Shown here: positions 13,888 to 24,556 of the stretch, one piece after another
Layout: each line of letters begins with the position of its first letter
Position numbering within the stretch: position 1 is the first letter of the stretch
Source of the DNA: Costus lasius
Lineage: Eukaryota; Streptophyta; Magnoliopsida; Zingiberales; Costaceae
Length of the DNA stretch: 64,000 bases
Direction: 5' to 3'
Assembly (NCBI GenBank): GCA_027563935.2
Contig: CM050454.1
Coordinates: forward strand, 24,549,501-24,613,500
Made by a program: the position numbers and the translations under genes
The notes under the pieces: model-generated
What the model saw: the letters and a program-made list of their open reading frames with translations, nothing else
The model's database searches: none
Told to the model about the DNA's origin: nothing

Positions 13888-13899
13888 GCTCTGATACCA
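13888..13899 (-). other. Primer-binding site, element B
   Basis: Sense strand TGGTATCAGAGC, two bases from the 5' LTR end. This is the complement of the 3' end of plant initiator-Met tRNA, the usual minus-strand primer of copia elements. The match extends two bases further (CA). Confidence 0.93.
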
Positions 13900-13901
13900 A
13901 T

Positions 13902-15574
13902 TGAAAGAACCCCTAAATAAGGGGGCGAAACCCTAGATAGGCGCATGTAATTTTTAAAGCAACGGAAAGGAGGGTTTCTAGGACCTTTGATGCATGTATT
14001 ATTATCAACTTAAAAACCGATTGCATAAGAGATAAAATCATACCATTGCCATCGGTTTGATGGTGTCTTAGAATCAAAGACGCAAGTGCCTCTTCTCCTT
14101 AGATGACGCACACAATGAGAAGGCGACTACTTCCTTGGCGACTTTGTGCTAGCAAATCTTCAAGGAGTCCTTCGTATGGGGAAATGAGAGAGAGCTTGCT
14201 TGTTTTTCTTCTCGACTCTTCAAGGCGTGAAGAATAATGATCAACACGAGAGGAGGCGACGAGAATAGAGAGGAGGCCACACGATATGCGCTCCACACAA
14301 GACATGGAGACGTGGTTGCTAAAAATAGCCAACCTCACTCTTTCATGCGATCATGTGTTCATGCATTTAACCAATCGCATTTTCCTCTCTTCTTTGAATT
14401 GAACCAAGCGCTCATCCATGAGCCGGTTCACTTAAGTTTGGTTCAATAACCAAATAAACCAAGCAATCAGTCCAGACCACAATAAACACTTAAGTTCTTG
14501 ATCTGACCGTCAATCTCTCGATGCTCCTGATCTGACCGATCTAGCATCCAATCTCTCGATCAAAGCTTACCGATCTCAAGCCCTAATCAATCAAACATGA
14601 TTAGACCAGATCTCACTTACAATCAGAGATTAAATCCCTTTAAACTGAACCCGAACAATTCAGTCCACACGATCTGACTTAAGTAAGCCATATCATCAAA
14701 TTGTGCGACCCTGAGGGTTTCCTCTAAATGTCGGTAATGATAATTCTCATTATCACGATCAGTGAGGGGTATCTAGCAACACATCACTGTCTCCCGATAT
14801 AAAGGAAAGAGTCTTCCAAGACTACACCCAAACCACAGCACAAGTGTGAATCAATTCACAAGGCATGCATATTTCCTTTGCCACTGGATGTTCTTATTGG
14901 ACAAGCCTGTCAAGCTTGTAACTCCAATATGATGTGCATGATTAGATCAGATGAACACAGTCACCTGGGTATGGCCATACACTTTCTCAATCATCTCATC
15001 CAGGGGGCCCCTTTAGAACATCACACTCCTTAAACAAGGAGACGGCAATCCTATGTCTATCACTAGTGCCCTAACCTGATTCAAGCTCACCATCCAAGAT
15101 AGTCTATAATCATTATGTTTCAAATGATATTGAACTACCTCAAAACAATGGCAATCATCATTTAGATAACACAAGTGATCTCAAGTCAGAGGAAATGTGC
15201 CACTTGTCACATTCAAGGAATATTCACATTGTGACAAACAATTGAACATCCTAGTAGGGTCTGTCCAGTACATCCAATGTACCCATGAGTCTACATCTTA
15301 TTCCATGCTCGAAGCATCCTATAAGATTAGAACACATATTAGTCTTGACCATATCAAGGCTGTCTCATGTTCACCAAGATATATCGACTAAGGACATAAT
15401 TGCATGTCAGCCCAGCTGAACAGCTTTGAGACATTATTCAGAAGAACATATATTGCAGCAGACAATGTAACTAACTGAATAACAACCATGCCTTTATAAA
15501 CATAACAGTTTATTACATAATACTGATACATTCCCATAGGCCTCAAACATTAGCCTTAAGGGCATACCCCAACA
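13902..15574 (-). repeat. Element B 5' LTR
   Basis: 1673 bp, the near-identical partner of 4825-6497. The three-stem junction is at 14728-14800, with the middle stem extended to TGATAAT and ATTATCA by the substitution at 14738. It is followed by the CCTAC duplication at 15575-15579. Confidence 0.95.
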
Positions 15575-16926
15575 CCTACTCCCTGGACCACCACGTGCTA
15601 TGCTGAGCAACGAGAAGCGATAAATCCCTTCTCTGTAACACGCAGGTGAAATCCAGCACCGTCTAAAGATAGATGGACGTGCCCACTGAGTGGGTACAAC
15701 ACGGCTCCAACGATAGTCAGAACGGTGAGGTTTCGCGTCAGAAGGCTTTCCGAGCTTGATATGTTAGCGTTGGATTTTACCGGTCTTTTATCTTCTTCAC
15801 TATCATTCAAGTCCTATGGTGATAGCAGAAGATAAACACATGCAATTCTAATTATATAAGCAATAAATAGAAAGCATGATCTTATGTGGTAAAAGCCCAT
15901 GAACCCTAGTAAGACCTTAATTTTACTTAAGTCTTCACTTGAGCTCTTTTGCATCTCATCTGGTCCAACCCAGGGCCCTAGCGCCAAGAGCACCTCAGGT
16001 GCGCCACCAGCTGAATGCCCCTCTTGGATGTGTGCCTTTATGCTCTTGTCTAATCAAAATACATTTTGATCTATCTAGACAAGCTTTGACTCGCAGGTCA
16101 ATTATACAATAGATTAACAAAAATGTGATTCGCAGATCACAATAATATTAACTTATAATTAACCAGGCAAACAGGCCCCAGCACAGCACACAATAGGGCA
16201 ACCCACATAAGATTAAATAAACAAGCATCATGGCATCATTCAATCAATCATGTGATCCATAGACAAAATAAAAATTTTCAAATCCCATTGGAATCAATTT
16301 TACTTGTCTTATGTGCCCTACTACCTTACAATGGTCCATTGATAGGGATCCACTCATCAATCTAGTTAGATCCAAGCCCTTGCATGCACCAAGTCCTAAC
16401 TGACTCGAGTTGACCTAATGGTCAACCATGCATGCCTCTAGGGCTGAACAACCAACATGAGTTCTGGCAAGCGGGTGTGACCCCGGGCCTAACTCATGTG
16501 TGTTCACTGGTTGTCTCAACCAGACCTCGCTACACGCCATTGATGTAGTCAACCTATAGCCACCTCGTGCTTGCGCACAGGTGCTATCTGGTCGACCCAT
16601 CTAGGCTGTCAGATGGTCTGATCAGACTAGCTTGATCTATACAAGATGATGCTTTCAACCCCATCAACCCATCTAAGGGTTTACAATAGGTGCAACTTAG
16701 ATCTAGTTGGGCGCGCATGTCATTTAGGGTTTGAAAAACACAATTACAACAACATGAACCGCAACCAACATACATGCGCCAATCATCTAGCGCCAAGATA
16801 ACTCTTATACATGTGCAAATCTAAACATACTATCAACTAGTATACTCGCATGAAGAGAAAAAACATAGATCTAAGCAACAAACATACATGGATCACTCAA
16901 AGCAATCAAAAGAACATATAAGACCG
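15575..16926 (-). other. Element A 5' leader, primer-proximal part
   Basis: Continuation of the A leader after the B insertion, starting with the second CCTAC copy. It holds the third bulged hairpin at 15678-15703: outer arms CGTG and CACG, inner arms CCCA and TGGG, loop CTGAG, bulge TACAA on this strand. Two hairpins with sense loop CTGCGA lie at 16086-16101 (arms TTGAC and GTCAA) and 16125-16140 (arms GTGAT and ATCAC). No gene is supported. Confidence 0.8.
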
Positions 16927-16938
16927 CCTCTGATACCA
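16927..16938 (-). other. Primer-binding site, element A
   Basis: Sense TGGTATCAGAGG, two bases from the 5' LTR. Eleven of twelve positions match the initiator-Met tRNA complement; the twelfth base is G instead of C. Confidence 0.88.
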
Positions 16939-16940
16939 AT

Positions 16941-18669
16941 TGTTGGATCCCCTTCTAGGGGAGCGCAAGCGGATAAAACCCCTTTCAAGAGGGGGGCCGA
17001 AAACCCTAAGAGTAGGTGGCGCATATTTCATTCAATCCATGAAGATGCTAGGGTTTCAACTAATCGCATGTTACATGTTCTCATGATCAACTTTGAACGA
17101 TTGAATGGATAAGAGAGAATTCATACCATTGCCATGAGGATTGGACTCGGCTTGGAAGCTAGAGAACGATAGGGTTCTCCTCCAAAGTGTGCCACACACA
17201 AGAAGAAATTGGCCTACACCTTGTCGTCCTTGTGCTAGCAAGGCTTCAAGGTTCCTTTTCGTATGGTAGGGAAAGGAAAATCTTGCTTGGCGAGACTACT
17301 TTCTCTTGTTTTTCGTCCAGTCGTCTCTTCACCGAATTGGAGAAGCCTTCACAAGAGAATTCGACAAGTGAGTAACCTCCCACACTAATGTGGAGGCGTT
17401 ACACACAATCCACTTGAAACCGAATTCCAAAGATGGAAAGTATTGAAGGCTTAAGCGTTCACCCAAAGTGAACCAAGCCCTTAACTCACCTCCCATGAAC
17501 CATGCGCTCATCCATGAGCCGGTTCAATGTCGGTTTGGTCCAAGACCAATTAACCCAAGCCATATGGTCTAGATCACAATAAACCCTAAAGGTTCAAGAT
17601 CCAACCGTTCATTTCTTGATGCTCCTGATCTCACCGATCTAGCATCATTTCTCTCGATCGAAGCTTACCGATCTCAAGCCCTAATCAATCAAACATGATC
17701 AGACCAGATCTCACTTACAATCAGAGATTAAATCCCTTTAAACTGAACCCAAACAATTCAGTCCACACGATCTGACTCAAGTAAGCCATATCATCAAATT
17801 GTGCGACCCTGAGGGTTTCCTTTAAATGTCGGTAACGATAACTCACGTTATCACGATCAGTGAGGGGTATCTAGCAACACATCACTGTCTCCCGATATAA
17901 AGGAAAGAGTCTTCCAAGACTACTCCCAAATCACAGCACAAGTGTGAATCTTCTTCACAAGGCATACATGTGTCCTTTGCCACTGGATGTTCTTATTGGA
18001 CAAGCCTGTCAAGCTTGTAACTCCAATATGATGAGCATGATTAGATCAGATGAACATAGTCACCTGGGTATGGCCATACACTATCTCAATCATCTCATCT
18101 AGGGGGGCCCTTTAGAACATCACACTCCTTAAACAAGGAGACGGCAATCCTATATCTATCACTAGTGTCCTAACCTGACTCATGATCATTATCCAAGATA
18201 GTCTATAATCATTATATTTCAAATGATATTGAAATACCTCAAAATAATGACATTCATCATTTAGAAACACAAGTGATCTCAAGTCAAAGGACATGTGCCA
18301 CTTGGTGCTTACAAGGAATATTCACATTGTGACAACCAACTGAATATCCTAGTAGGGTCTGTCCAGTACATCCAATGTACCCATGAGTCTACATCTTATT
18401 CCATGCTCGAAGCATCCTATAAGATTAGAACACATATTAGTCTCAATCATATCAAGGCTGTCTCAAGTTCACCAAGATATCTCGACTAAGGACATATGCA
18501 TGTCAGCCTAGCTGAACAGCTTTGAGACATTATTCAGAAGTACACTTATTACAGCAGACAAGGTAACAACCTGAATAATAACCATGCCTTTATAAACTCA
18601 AGAGTTTATTACATGATACTTATACAATCCCAAGGCCTCAAACATTAGCCTTAAGGGCATACCCCAACA
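16941..18669 (-). repeat. Element A 5' LTR
   Basis: 1729-bp family-1 LTR. It reads TGTTGGATCCCC at its sense 3' end on this strand and CATACCCCAACA at the other end, giving 6-bp terminal inverted repeats TGTTGG and CCAACA. B, C, G, E and L instead end ...TTCA, so at least two terminal subtypes exist. The three-stem junction is at 17826-17898, with middle stem GATAAC and GTTATC. Confidence 0.94.
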
Positions 18670-19767
18670 CTGTTGCTGTAGGAGACTATTTCATCTCTTT
18701 GCCATCTGGGCTTGTATTAGAACTAAACAGTTGTTATTTTGTTCCCAGCATTACTAAGAATATTATCTCCATTCCTGCTCTTGTCAGGAAGGGATTTTCC
18801 TTTGAATGCAATATTTCAAAGTGTGTTTTAACTTTTGATAATATTGTTTATGCTACTGGTTCAATTAACAATGGGTTATTCATGTTGGACATGGAATGTT
18901 CTATACAAAATATTGATATTAAGAAAGCCAAGTATGCTGATGACAGCACCTTGCTATGGCATAGTCGTTTAGGCCATATTAACAAGAAGCGCATTAAGCG
19001 GTTGCATGATCATGGACTGCTGGGATCATTCTCCTATGAGGAGATTGATACATGCAAGGCTTGTTTAATGGGTAAAATGACGAAGTCACCTTTTCCTCAC
19101 AAAGGTCAAAGGGCTTCAGGTTTACTTGACCTTATACACAGTGATGTGTGTGGGCCATTTAGTAAACATGCCAGAGGTGGCTATCAGTACTTCATTACCT
19201 TTACTAATGATTTCAGTAGATATGGGTATGTCTATTTAATGAGACATAAAAGTGAATCTTTTGACAAGTTCAAAGAGTTCAAGAATGAAGTACAGAATCA
19301 GCTAGGCCGAAGTATCAAGGCACTTCGTTCTGATCGAGGTGGAGAATACCTAAGTCATGCGTTTACTGACTATCTGAAGGAGTGTGGGATTATCTCACAG
19401 CTCACTCCGCCAGGAACACCGCAATGGAATGGTGTGTCCGAGAGGAGAAATAGAACGTTACTTGATATGGTTCGTTCTATGATGAGTCAGGCTACTCTAC
19501 CATATTCCTTTTGGGGATTTGCACTGGAAACAGCTGCAAAGGTACTAAACCGAGTGCCATCCAAGGCAGTTTCTAAGACGCCATATGAGTTATGGTATGG
19601 GAAACAGCTGAGCTTGACATTTATCAGGATCTGGGGCTGCGAGGCTTATGTTAAAAGGCTCGCCTCTGGGAAACTAGAGAGCAGATCTGACAAATGTATC
19701 TTTGTCGGTTACCCTAAGGAAACTAAGGGTTATTATTTCTACGATCCCAAAGAGAACAAGGTATTTG
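18670..19767 (+). pseudogene. Element D: polyprotein fragment (protease end to integrase)
   Basis: Plus-strand family-1 coding DNA, open from 18672 to the E junction. It starts inside the protease/pre-integrase region ('AVGDYF'), includes the HHCC finger, the DDE residues in 'HSDVCGPF', 'RSDRGGEY' and 'VSERRN', and stops at 'NKVFV', where the LTR of E begins. A sits on its left and E on its right, so D is an older element broken twice. Its first in-frame Met-like codon in this stretch is a TTG, not a real start. One residue is unlike its relatives: 'FTND' in place of 'FTDD'. The rest of D is not found to the right of E. Confidence 0.92.
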
Positions 19768-21470
19768 TGTTGGGGTATGCCCTTAAGGCTAATGTTTGAG
19801 GCCTTGGGATTCCATGAGTATCATGTATATAAACTCTTTTGTTTATAAAGGCAATGGTTGTTATTCAGGTTGTTACATTGTCTGCTGCAATATGTGTACT
19901 TCTGAATAATGTCTCAAAGCTGTTCAGCTAGGCTGACATGCAGTTAAGTCCTTAGTCGAGATATCTTGGTGAACATGAGACAGCCTTGATATGATTGAGA
20001 CTAATGTGTGTTCTAATCTTATAGGATGCTTCGAGCATGGAATAAGATGTAGACTCATGGGTACATTGGATGTACTGGACAGACCCTACTAGGATATTCA
20101 ATTGCTTGTCACAATGTGAATAATCCTTATGCTACAAGTGGCACATGTCCTCTGACTTGAGATCACTTGTGTTTCTAAATGATGATTGTCATTGTTTTGA
20201 GGTAGTTCAATATCATTTGAAATATAATGGTTATAGACTATCTTGGATAATGATCTTGAGTCAGGTTAGGGCACTAGTGATAGATAAAGGATTGCCATCT
20301 CCTTAATTGGAGTGTGATGTTCTAAAGGGCCCCCCCTGAATGAGATGATTGAGAATGTGTATGGCCATACCCAGGTGACTATGTTCATCTGATCTAATCA
20401 TGCTCATCATATTGGAGTTACAGGCTTGACACGCTTGTCCAATAAGAACATCCAGTGGCAAAGGACACATGCATGCCTTGTGAAGTGGATTCACACTTGT
20501 GCTATGTTTTGGGTGTAGTCTTGGAAGACTCTGTTCTTTATATCGGGAGACAGTGATGTGTTGCTAGATACCTCTCACTGATCGTGATAACGTAAGTTAT
20601 CGTTACCGACATTTAAAGGAAACCCTCAGGGTCGCACAATTTGATGATGTGGCTTACTTGAGTCAGATCGTGTGGACTGAATTGTTTTGGTTCAGTTTAA
20701 AGGAGTTTAAACTCTGATTGCAAGTGAGATCTGGCCTGATCATGTTTGATTGATTAGGGCTTGAGATCGGTAAGCTTCGATCGAGAGTAGTGATGCTAGA
20801 TCGGTGAGATCAAAGGCATCAAGAGATGTACGGTTAGATCTCGAACCTTCATGGTTCAGATGAGATTTAGACCATGGCTTGGCTTGGTTCAATTTGATCT
20901 TTGAACCGAAATCAATTAGACCGAATTCTATTTGAACCGGTTCACATATGTGTGAACGCATGGTTAAATCGAATTGGCGTTTTGGTTTGGTTCATAAGAG
21001 ACATGAACGCTTGTAGTGATGACTTACCATTTTTGGAAGTGGAGGTTTCGGAAATGGTTTCTCAACGCTTCACTTTGGATGAGAACGTTGGTCTCTCTCT
21101 CATCTCAACGCCTCTTTCTCGGTGTGGAGAGTTTTGACGAGAACAAGGAGGAGTTCATCCACGCCAAGATCATCTCCTTTTCCTTCATTCGATCAAGGAC
21201 ATCTTGGAGATCCTTGCTAGCACAAGGAGCAACAAGAAGCAAGTCAATTCTCATCTTGTGTGCGCATCTTGTGGAGGAGACCCTCTTCGATCTCTTCTTC
21301 CAAGGGACCATCCGAAAGATGGCTATGGTATGATCTACTCTTGATCTATTCAATCTATGATAGTTGATCATATGACATACAAAAGATCATCAAACCCTTG
21401 CTACCGCTTGCAAAGTTTTATTTGCGCCATGCTTAGGGTTTGCGCCCCCCTCACGAAAGGGGTTTCTTCA
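19768..21470 (+). repeat. Element E 5' LTR
   Basis: 1703 bp, from TGTTGGGGTATGCCC to GGGGTTTCTTCA. In sense order it carries hairpin, GTACAT/ATGTAC inverted repeat and GTATGGCCATAC palindrome. The three-stem junction at 20540-20612 has outer arms ATATCGG and CCGACAT, second stem CAGTGA (20551) with TCACTG (20575), and third stem GATAAC (20586) with GTTATC (20596). Its ending matches that of L. Confidence 0.94.
20540..20612 (+). promoter_or_regulatory. Three-stem junction in LTR (E as sense example)
   Basis: In sense order: ATATCGG, linker, CAGTGA, an 18-base loop, TCACTG, linker, GATAAC, loop GTAA, GTTATC, linker, CCGACAT. The outer arms pair except for one A-C. The loop text TGCTAG.TACC.CTCAC is kept between both families while stems change. 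Other copies: 5651-5723, 9074-9146, 14728-14800, 17826-17898, 23723-23800, 31243-31320, 32260-32334, 34342-34414, 36849-36921, 41498-41571, 45729-45801, 51326-51400, 56765-56837. Confidence 0.65.
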
Positions 21471-21472
21471 AT

Positions 21473-21484
21473 TGGTATCAAAGC
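21473..21484 (+). other. Primer-binding site, element E (variant)
   Basis: TGGTATCAAAGC, two bases after the LTR. It differs at one position (A for G) from the TGGTATCAGAGC of B, F and G. L has the same variant. Confidence 0.85.
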
Positions 21485-22587
21485 TGCGGTTGTATGTATG
21501 GTTATATGATTGCTTTGTGATCCTTGTTTGCGCTCTAGTATAGATCTTTTTACATGCGAAACTACATGCTAAGTTTTAGGTGTTGGCGCATGTGTTTTGT
21601 TCATGTTTTTGCATGATCTTGTTGGCGCATGTTTAGTTTGTTGAATGGAATTTCATTAAAACTTGTTTACTTGCGCGCAAACAATTAGATCTATATGCGC
21701 TTACTATAAACCCTTAGACGGGTTGATGGGGTTGAAGTCACCCTCTAGGTTAGATCCAATAGTCTGATCAGACCATCTGACAGCCTAGATGGATCGACCA
21801 GATGGCACCTGTGCGCAAGCACAAGGTGGCTATAGGTCGATTGCATCACAGGCGTGTAGCGAGGTCTGGTTGAGACAACCAGTGAACACACATGAGTTAG
21901 GCCCGGGGTCACACCCGCTTGCCAGAACTCATGTTGGTTGTTCAGCCCTTGGCGCATGCATGGTTGACCATTAGGTCAACTCGAGTCAGTTAGGACTTGG
22001 TGCATGCAAGGGCATGGATCTAACTAGATTGTTGAGTGGATCCCTATCAATGGACCGTTGTAAGGTTGTAGGGCACATAAGGAAATTAAAATTGATGCCT
22101 ATGGGGTTTTCAAAATTTTATTTTCTTTGTAAGGGATCACATGATGATTGATTGATGCCATATGCTTGTTTATTTTATCTTATGTGGGATGCCCAATTTA
22201 ATGTGTGCTGTGCTGGGGCCTGCGAGCCTGGAATTAAACTTGTAAATTAATTTGTTTTGTGATCTGCGAATCACATTTTTAATTAATTTATTGTATAATT
22301 GACCTACGAGTCAAGCTTGTCTAGATAGATCAAAATGTATTTTGATTAGACAAGAGCTCAAAAGCACACATTGCAGAGGCGCATTCATCTGGTGGGCGCA
22401 CCTGAGCTGCATTGAGCGCTAGGGCCCTGGGTTGGACCAGATGAGATGCAAAAGACCCAAGAAGCAAGTGAAGACTTAAGATAACTTAAGGTCTTACTTA
22501 GGGTTCATGGGCTTTTACCACATAAGATCAGCATGCTTTCTATTTATTGCTTTTATAATTAGAATTGCATGAGTTTATCTTCTGCGG
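21485..22587 (+). other. Element E leader, truncated
   Basis: Non-coding. In sense orientation it shows the CTGCGA-loop hairpins in their transcribed order: TTGAC/GTCAA arms at 22299-22314 (loop CTACGA), GTGAT/ATCAC arms at 22259-22274 and a GGC/GCC version at 22217-22228. On the map they run in ascending order 22217, 22259, 22299. The leader breaks off just before the region that holds the bulged hairpins in other copies. Confidence 0.78.
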
Positions 22588-24535
22588 GGGAAACCCCGGG
22601 GACATTTTACAATTTTTCAGAGTTGTAAACATTCATACATTCATTGCACAGCGGAAGAATGTCCCCGAAACAGGCCCGTCCCAAAAACCCAGTGAAGATC
22701 GCATGCAAGGGAGTCGACACGATGAGTTAGAAAATACCTTAGAGCAATTTGGAGCGATGCCGATGTAGGCGCCCAAGTGTGCGCCCTCTGCAGTCTCACA
22801 CACACGGATCTCTTGAGTTCTCTTCTTCCACGCCCGGTGCTAGCCTCGGGAAGAAGATCCAAGCCTTTAGGGAGATGTTCACTTCACATGCGCCACCAAG
22901 ATAAACGATGCGCCAAGAGAACAAGCCAAAACGCCAAGCACCAAAGCTCCTTGCGCCAAGGGAAAGGAGAGAAAGGCTTGCGGCTATGGAAGAGGAAGTT
23001 GCGCCCTTGCTCCAAGCTTTCGCCCCTCTACTTATGTTTTCACCTCCAAGGTTTTGTTACATCATAAGAGAGGGCGACTAGGGTCACTTATAAAGAGCTA
23101 GAGGCGGTTAGGGCAAGGGTTGAGATTATGACAAGTGTATGGCTTGGATGAGAAGGTTTGAGGTAAGGAAAGTCTCCAAGACTTTACCATAAACCTCATT
23201 CAACCTTTCCATAAGTCACCATGCCTTGCCTTGTGCGCCAAGGTCTAGCCTTGCGCCCCAAGCAATGCCTTAAAGGCATGCATACCATCAATGGAAGAGG
23301 GCTAGGCGCCAATTGCTTCCTTAATGAAGCAATTTTGCCACCCTAACCCCATTATGCCCCTTAGGCGCCAATGGGGTTGGGTCTCTCCCCATTATACCCT
23401 TTTAGCCTCTCATCTCTTCATAAGAACTTGTTATTGGGCCTCATTGGATAATGAGCTAGCCCAAACTCCATTACATGGGTTGATTAAGCACTTGGATCCA
23501 ATCCAATGCAACCCTAATTCAAATGTGACCAACCATGGCCAAATACGGGTCAACCTGCCAAAATTGAAGTTTGGTTCCAATAATATTCTTCCATCTCATC
23601 AGGCCCATTGGCGCTGATGAAATCTTCCAATTAGATCCGAGTTATCCATTAACTCGATCATAAGGCTTCCCGATCAATACGAGAACTCAAGTATCAAGGT
23701 GTGCGACCCTGTAGGTTCCTCTGACGCTGGCAGTGGTGACCAAAGGTCATCACAAGCAGTGAGTGGCACCGAGCAGTGCATCGCTGCTACCCAGGTCGTC
23801 GGAATGGATATCGACATCGACATCCCCATCATCGCAACTAGGTACAGATGCATTACAGTCTCTTTGCCGAACTGATATCCGATTGGACAAGTGTGTCACC
23901 ACTTGTTTTCATCCAATCACATGGCTATGACTAAATCAGGTTCTTACCTGGGTATGGCCATACACTTTCAGTCATAGAACCATAAAGGAGCTCCATGGAT
24001 ATCATACTTCCCTAAGGAAGGGGCAAATCCTATGTCTGTCCATTGACCTTCTTATATGGGTCATGACATGCTCAATGACAGCCTTTATGACCTCCCAACT
24101 ACGGCGAGGTGTTAGGTTGCATCAAAGCAAGTCAATAACCATATAGAATGATCAATGACCTCAAGTCAAGGGATCAATGCATCTCCTTGTCACTTATGAG
24201 GATAACTCATGACACCAAGTCATAGCCTCATAGCGGGTCTATCCAGTATATCTTCCCATGATATACCCATGTGTCTGCGTTAGCACCCCGTGCCTAACCA
24301 GCCCACATACCAGTCTTACAAGCACCATAGCTGTCCCATATCTTCTAAGGTACATTGACTGGGGATAATTATTTGAGCACAGATCCAATCTGTCTCCTGA
24401 GACATTATCATGTAAGTACACAATCGTAGGTGTAGACAGACGATGATAACGACAATGCCAAAATGATATATAAATATCAATGTCAAGTAGTACATAAGTT
24501 GACCAGAACTAGGTCATAGGGCATATACACCAACA
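22588..24535 (-). repeat. Element F 3' LTR, end-truncated
   Basis: Homologous to 30108-32055 with an offset of 7520. The match stops at 22588, exactly where a GGG run is shared with the E leader side. The three-stem junction is at 23723-23800. Inverted repeat GTATAT (24246-24251) and ATATAC (24261-24266) corresponds to GTACAT/ATGTAC of family 1. Hairpin CTTCC-CTAA-GGAAG is at 24007-24020. Confidence 0.93.
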
Positions 24536-24556
24536 ATCTCCCACTTGCACTAAGAC

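Larger units (their letters stand above)
4825..15574 (-). mobile_element. Element B: complete copia retrotransposon nested in A
   Basis: Minus-strand element with two full LTRs of 1673 bp (4825-6497 and 13902-15574), a primer-binding site, a long leader and gag-pol, flanked by CCTAC duplications. The LTRs differ at two sites I could find: 5661 C versus 14738 T, and 5890 A versus 14967 G. It was therefore inserted very recently. The body is interrupted by solo LTR C (8242-9916). The polyprotein also carries one premature stop, so B is not autonomous now. Confidence 0.95.
1..18669 (-). mobile_element. Element A: Ty1/copia retrotransposon, family 1, 3' end outside window
   Basis: Minus-strand LTR retrotransposon. 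In sense order it has a 5' LTR (16941-18669), a primer-binding site, a leader split by element B, gag-pol (527-4409), a polypurine tract and a 3' LTR whose last 506 bp (in window order) are visible. It is inserted into fragment D, which lies in the opposite orientation. The five bases after its 5' LTR, CTGTT at 18670-18674, should be the target duplication, but the partner lies outside the window. Over the 506 bp that can be compared, the two LTRs appear to differ only at 502 (G) versus 18665 (C). That suggests a young insertion. The coding region carries a 2-bp deletion, so A is probably non-autonomous. Confidence 0.92.
19768..22587 (+). mobile_element. Element E: 5' LTR and leader of a truncated copia element
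   Basis: Plus-strand family-1 element inserted in D. The 5' LTR, primer-binding site and about 1.1 kb of leader survive. The copy is then cut at about 22587, where the LTR of F starts without its terminal bases. No gag, pol or 3' LTR of E is present in the window, so the right-hand part, including any partner of the insertion duplication (candidate ATTTG at 19763-19767), is deleted. Confidence 0.88.

Noticed and set aside
13888..13899. Match to initiator-Met tRNA
   Set aside because: Only the 12-14 bases of a primer-binding site match; there is no tRNA cloverleaf, so it is not a tRNA gene. The same holds for the other sites.
22777..23067. 96-residue plus-strand frame in the F LTR, repeated at 30297
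   Set aside because: Both copies are the same LTR segment on the opposite strand from the element's genes; low-complexity basic composition and no known domain.
23610..23630. CTGATGAAATC in family-2 LTRs (also near 31131, 41391; GTTGATGAAATC near 51217), resembling a hammerhead ribozyme core
   Set aside because: The second core element (GAAA) and the three required helices around a cleavage site could not be placed, so a match by chance is more likely.
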